Made by a program: the position numbers and the translations under genes. Source: Roseateles oligotrophus (lineage in GTDB: Bacteria > Pseudomonadota > Gammaproteobacteria > Burkholderiales > Burkholderiaceae_C). Taken from it: a stretch of DNA of 64,000 bases. A model generated the notes under the pieces. The model was not told where the DNA came from. It saw nothing but the letters and a program-made list of their open reading frames with translations, and did not search any database. Where the stretch lies: assembly GCF_025717515.1 (NCBI RefSeq), contig NZ_JAJIRN010000001.1, forward strand, positions 248,001-312,000, in the 5' to 3' direction. Position 1 is the first letter of the stretch; each line of letters starts with the position of its first letter. Shown here piece by piece: positions 61,930 through 64,000 of the stretch.

Positions 61930-64000
61930 ATTCAAACGATATCGATCCTAAAGCCAAGTCCGACGCACTCGGTGCTTCCCTCAGTGAGGTGGGCGAGGTC
62001 GCTGCACCTAAGCGCAAGCGCAGTCCGGCGAAGCCTAAGGTTGAGGCCGCTGAGGCCGTTGCTGCTGTGGCCGATACGGCAAGCAGCGTCGAGGCTGTTG
62101 CAGCGGTCAAGCCGCGCGCTCCGCGCAAGACGGCCGCCAAGAAGGTGGCTCCGGATCAGGTTGCTGCTGTTGTCGCCGATGTCGCGGCCGAGGTCGCTGT
62201 AGCAGCGGCGGCGGTTGAGGCGATTGCCGGCGTTTCCACCGAAGAAGCGCCTAAGCGCCGTGCGCCGCGCAAGACTGCGGCCAAGTCGGTCGCCGTTGAA
62301 GTTGCGGAAGCCCCAGTGGCCGAGCCAAGCCAGCCTCAGCCAATGTTCACGTTGGCGCCGGAGCCAGTGGATATGCGTGGCGCCGAGTTGGCCGAGGGTG
62401 CTGAAGGCGGTCAAGCCAATGAGGCCAGCGAAGCCAATGCAGCTCATGAAGCAGGCGAGCGCGGTGGGCGAAACCGCAATCGCCGTCGTGGCCGCAAGGA
62501 CGGCGTCGATGGTTTTGACGAGCGCCCGCCACGTGCCGAGCCTGCAAGTGTCGAGCCTGCGCCCGAGTTGGTGGCGGCGGTCGGTGAGCGCTTTGCCGAG
62601 GTACTGGCCGGCGAGTTCGGCGAGGCCGATGATGAGGTGGACGAGCTGCCCGAGGTTCAGGAAGAAGAGGTCGAGAGCAAGCGCGTCTTGGCCGCCGAAG
62701 CCGACGCGCCCAAGCTGCAAAAAGTGTTGGCTCAGGCGGGTATCGGTTCGCGCCGTGACATCGAGGACATGATTGCCGATGGCAAGATCGAGGTGAATGG
62801 CGAAGTGGCGCATATCGGCCAGCGCATCTCCTTTGGTGACAATGTGCGAGTGGCGGGCAAGCCGATCCGCATCCGGATTTCTCCGCCGCCGCCGCGCATC
62901 CTGGCGTATCACAAGCCGGCCGGCGAGGTCGTGACCTTCAATGACCCGGAAGGCCGCCCGACGGTGTTCCGTCACCTGCCACGCTTGCAGCAAGGCAAGT
63001 GGCAGGCGGTGGGCCGTTTGGACATGAATACTGAAGGTTTGCTCTTGTTCACCAACTCGGGTGAATTGGCGAACCAGTTGATGCACCCACGCTTCGGCGT
63101 CGAGCGTGAATACGCGGTGCGCGTCCTAGGCACCTTGAATAATGAGCAGCGCGCTCGTTTGCTTGAAGGCGTGATCATTGAGGGCCAGAAGGCGGCCTTC
63201 AAGAGCATCGAAGACGGCGGCGGCGAGGGCATCAATCGCTGGTACCGCGTCGTCATCACCGAAGGTCGCAATCGCGAAGTGCGCAAGTTGTTCGACTCGA
63301 TGGGTTTGACGGTGAGCCGTTTGATCCGTATCCGCTATGGCACGGTGGTGCTGCCGCGCGGCCTCAAGCGCTGCGTCTGGATCGAGTTGGGCGAGGACGA
63401 TGTGCAGGTGATTCGTCGTTTGGCCGGTGGTGATCAGGCGCGCGGTGGACGCGGCGACCGTAGTGAGCGCGGCGCTGAGCGTGGCGGTGAGCGCGGCAAT
63501 CGATCCAATGAGCGTGGCGACAACCGTGGTGGCGAGCGTGGCGACAACCGTGGCCTTGAGCGCGGTGCCGAGCGCGGACCGGATCGTGGTGGTGAGCGCA
63601 ATGCCGAGCGTGGCAATGCGAATACCCGTGGTCGGCGTGCCGATGGCCGCCATGCCGGTGTAGGCCCACGCCCAAGTCGGGTGGCGGAGCGTCCGGAACG
63701 TGCGCCAGGCAACGACCGTGGTGATCGCAATGATCGTGGTGACCGTCCGCAAGGCCGTGGCCCGGAGCGGGGCAATGACAGGCCGTCCGAGCGCTTCAGT
63801 GAGCGGCCACCGGAGCGCGCCAACGAGCGCGGTCCCGATCGTGGCGATGACGATTTCGAAGACGCAATCCCGCGCAATATCAATCCGCTGGAGCAGACCT
63901 TCGATCGTCGCTTTGCCGGCAAGGGTCGCGGTATCCCATCCGGTTTCGGTGCCGGTGGCAGCGCCCCGGATCGTGGCGGCAGGCAAGGCGGCCGTGGCGA
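61926..64000 (+). CDS. rluB: 23S rRNA pseudouridine synthase RluB-type, partial (no stop in window)
   Basis: Open frame of at least 691 codons from the ATG overlapping the scpB stop (ATGA) to the end of the window. Residues 1-255 are Ala/Glu/Lys/Pro-rich with [18 protein letters not shown] basic stretches. An S4 domain starts at about 260 ([20 protein letters not shown]) and the RsuA/RluB catalytic domain follows with [19 protein letters not shown] (Asp near 365) and [15 protein letters not shown]. From about 500 on, the protein is an Arg/Gly/Glu/Asp low-complexity tail of 190 or more residues. RluB modifies U2605 of 23S rRNA. Such long tails at both ends are known in betaproteobacterial RluB proteins and may bind RNA. 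The end is outside the window. Confidence 0.9.
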   Translation, partial: MNSNDIDPKAKSDALGASLSEVGEVAAPKRKRSPAKPKVEAAEAVAAVADTASSVEAVAAVKPRAPRKTAAKKVAPDQVAAVVADVAAEVAVAAAAVEAIAGVSTEEAPKRRAPRKTAAKSVAVEVAEAPVAEPSQPQPMFTLAPEPVDMRGAELAEGAEGGQANEASEANAAHEAGERGGRNRNRRRGRKDGVDGFDERPPRAEPASVEPAPELVAAVGERFAEVLAGEFGEADDEVDELPEVQEEEVESKRVLAAEADAPKLQKVLAQAGIGSRRDIEDMIADGKIEVNGEVAHIGQRISFGDNVRVAGKPIRIRISPPPPRILAYHKPAGEVVTFNDPEGRPTVFRHLPRLQQGKWQAVGRLDMNTEGLLLFTNSGELANQLMHPRFGVEREYAVRVLGTLNNEQRARLLEGVIIEGQKAAFKSIEDGGGEGINRWYRVVITEGRNREVRKLFDSMGLTVSRLIRIRYGTVVLPRGLKRCVWIELGEDDVQVIRRLAGGDQARGGRGDRSERGAERGGERGNRSNERGDNRGGERGDNRGLERGAERGPDRGGERNAERGNANTRGRRADGRHAGVGPRPSRVAERPERAPGNDRGDRNDRGDRPQGRGPERGNDRPSERFSERPPERANERGPDRGDDDFEDAIPRNINPLEQTFDRRFAGKGRGIPSGFGAGGSAPDRGGRQGGRG

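Noticed and set aside
61932-63986. Two long minus-strand frames over the rluB-type gene
   Set aside because: Their low-complexity sequences are the reverse complement of the Ala/Glu and RG tails. The plus-strand frame carries the S4 and pseudouridine synthase domains.
63440-63990. CRISPR-like or tandem repeat array
   Set aside because: The repeats are degenerate RG-coding units in frame with the rluB-type gene, without uniform spacers.

Overview
The window reads as a chromosomal segment of a high-GC betaproteobacterium of the order Burkholderiales, most likely the Rubrivivax/Leptothrix/Roseateles group. This is an inference from gene content and order: yqgE-ruvX-pyrR-pyrB-pyrC' in one overlapping operon, odhA-odhB-lpd followed by zapE, bamD divergent from rluD, scpB overlapping an rluB-type gene, and a structured leader in front of the 2-oxoglutarate dehydrogenase E1 gene. 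Most of it is core-genome DNA. I saw no insertion sequence, CRISPR array, rRNA or intact prophage. The one tRNA is tRNA-Gly(CCC).

Layout. 1-5.7 kb: a large Oar-like TonB-dependent receptor (minus) whose promoter region carries two inverted LacI-type operator sites, then a lipoprotein 5'-nucleotidase. 5.7-12 kb: a VieB-like receiver/TPR regulator, then the minus-strand operon yqgE-ruvX-pyrR-pyrB-pyrC'-plsC, in which the dihydroorotase-like subunit has lost its metal-binding HxH motif. 12-14.9 kb: a photolyase, then a small accessory patch against tRNA-Gly holding one TIR-domain protein with a beta-rich C-terminal domain, which looks like a nucleotide-signalling or anti-phage effector, plus repeats resembling recombinase arm sites. 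14.9-18.4 kb: a DODA-type dioxygenase whose stop codon lies inside the tRNA gene, and a large FtsX-type permease.

18.4-28.1 kb is a minus-strand chemotaxis operon: cheZ-like, cheY, cheA, MCP, cheW, MCP, MCP. All three receptors end in a tethering pentapeptide-like tail. 28.3-34 kb continues the signalling theme on the plus strand with a soluble receiver-histidine kinase, a NarL-type regulator, and a tight three-gene module: a YfiN-like diguanylate cyclase, a TonB-dependent receptor and a YfiR-family periplasmic protein.

34-43.3 kb is metabolic: murI, etfBA, an acyl-CoA dehydrogenase, a nitronate-monooxygenase-like flavoprotein, a dctA-type carrier, and an alkane monooxygenase divergent from an AraC-type regulator. 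Together they suggest growth on hydrocarbons, fatty acids and C4 acids. 43.3-47.9 kb has two tandem paralogous peptide-type ABC binding proteins without permeases, a small cysteine-cluster protein and an IPNS-like oxygenase with a third LacI-type palindrome upstream. 47.9-53.9 kb is the 2-oxoglutarate dehydrogenase operon behind a probable sucA RNA leader. 53.9-64 kb holds zapE, a coiled-coil exported protein, a PP2C phosphatase, a YdcH-like protein, a DinG/YoaA helicase, bamD, rluD, scpB and an rluB-type pseudouridine synthase that runs off the end, with an acidic/alanine-rich N-terminal extension and an RG-rich tail.

The most unusual items are the TIR/beta-barrel protein beside tRNA-Gly, the sucA leader, the YfiN-receptor-YfiR module and the shared LacI-type operators.
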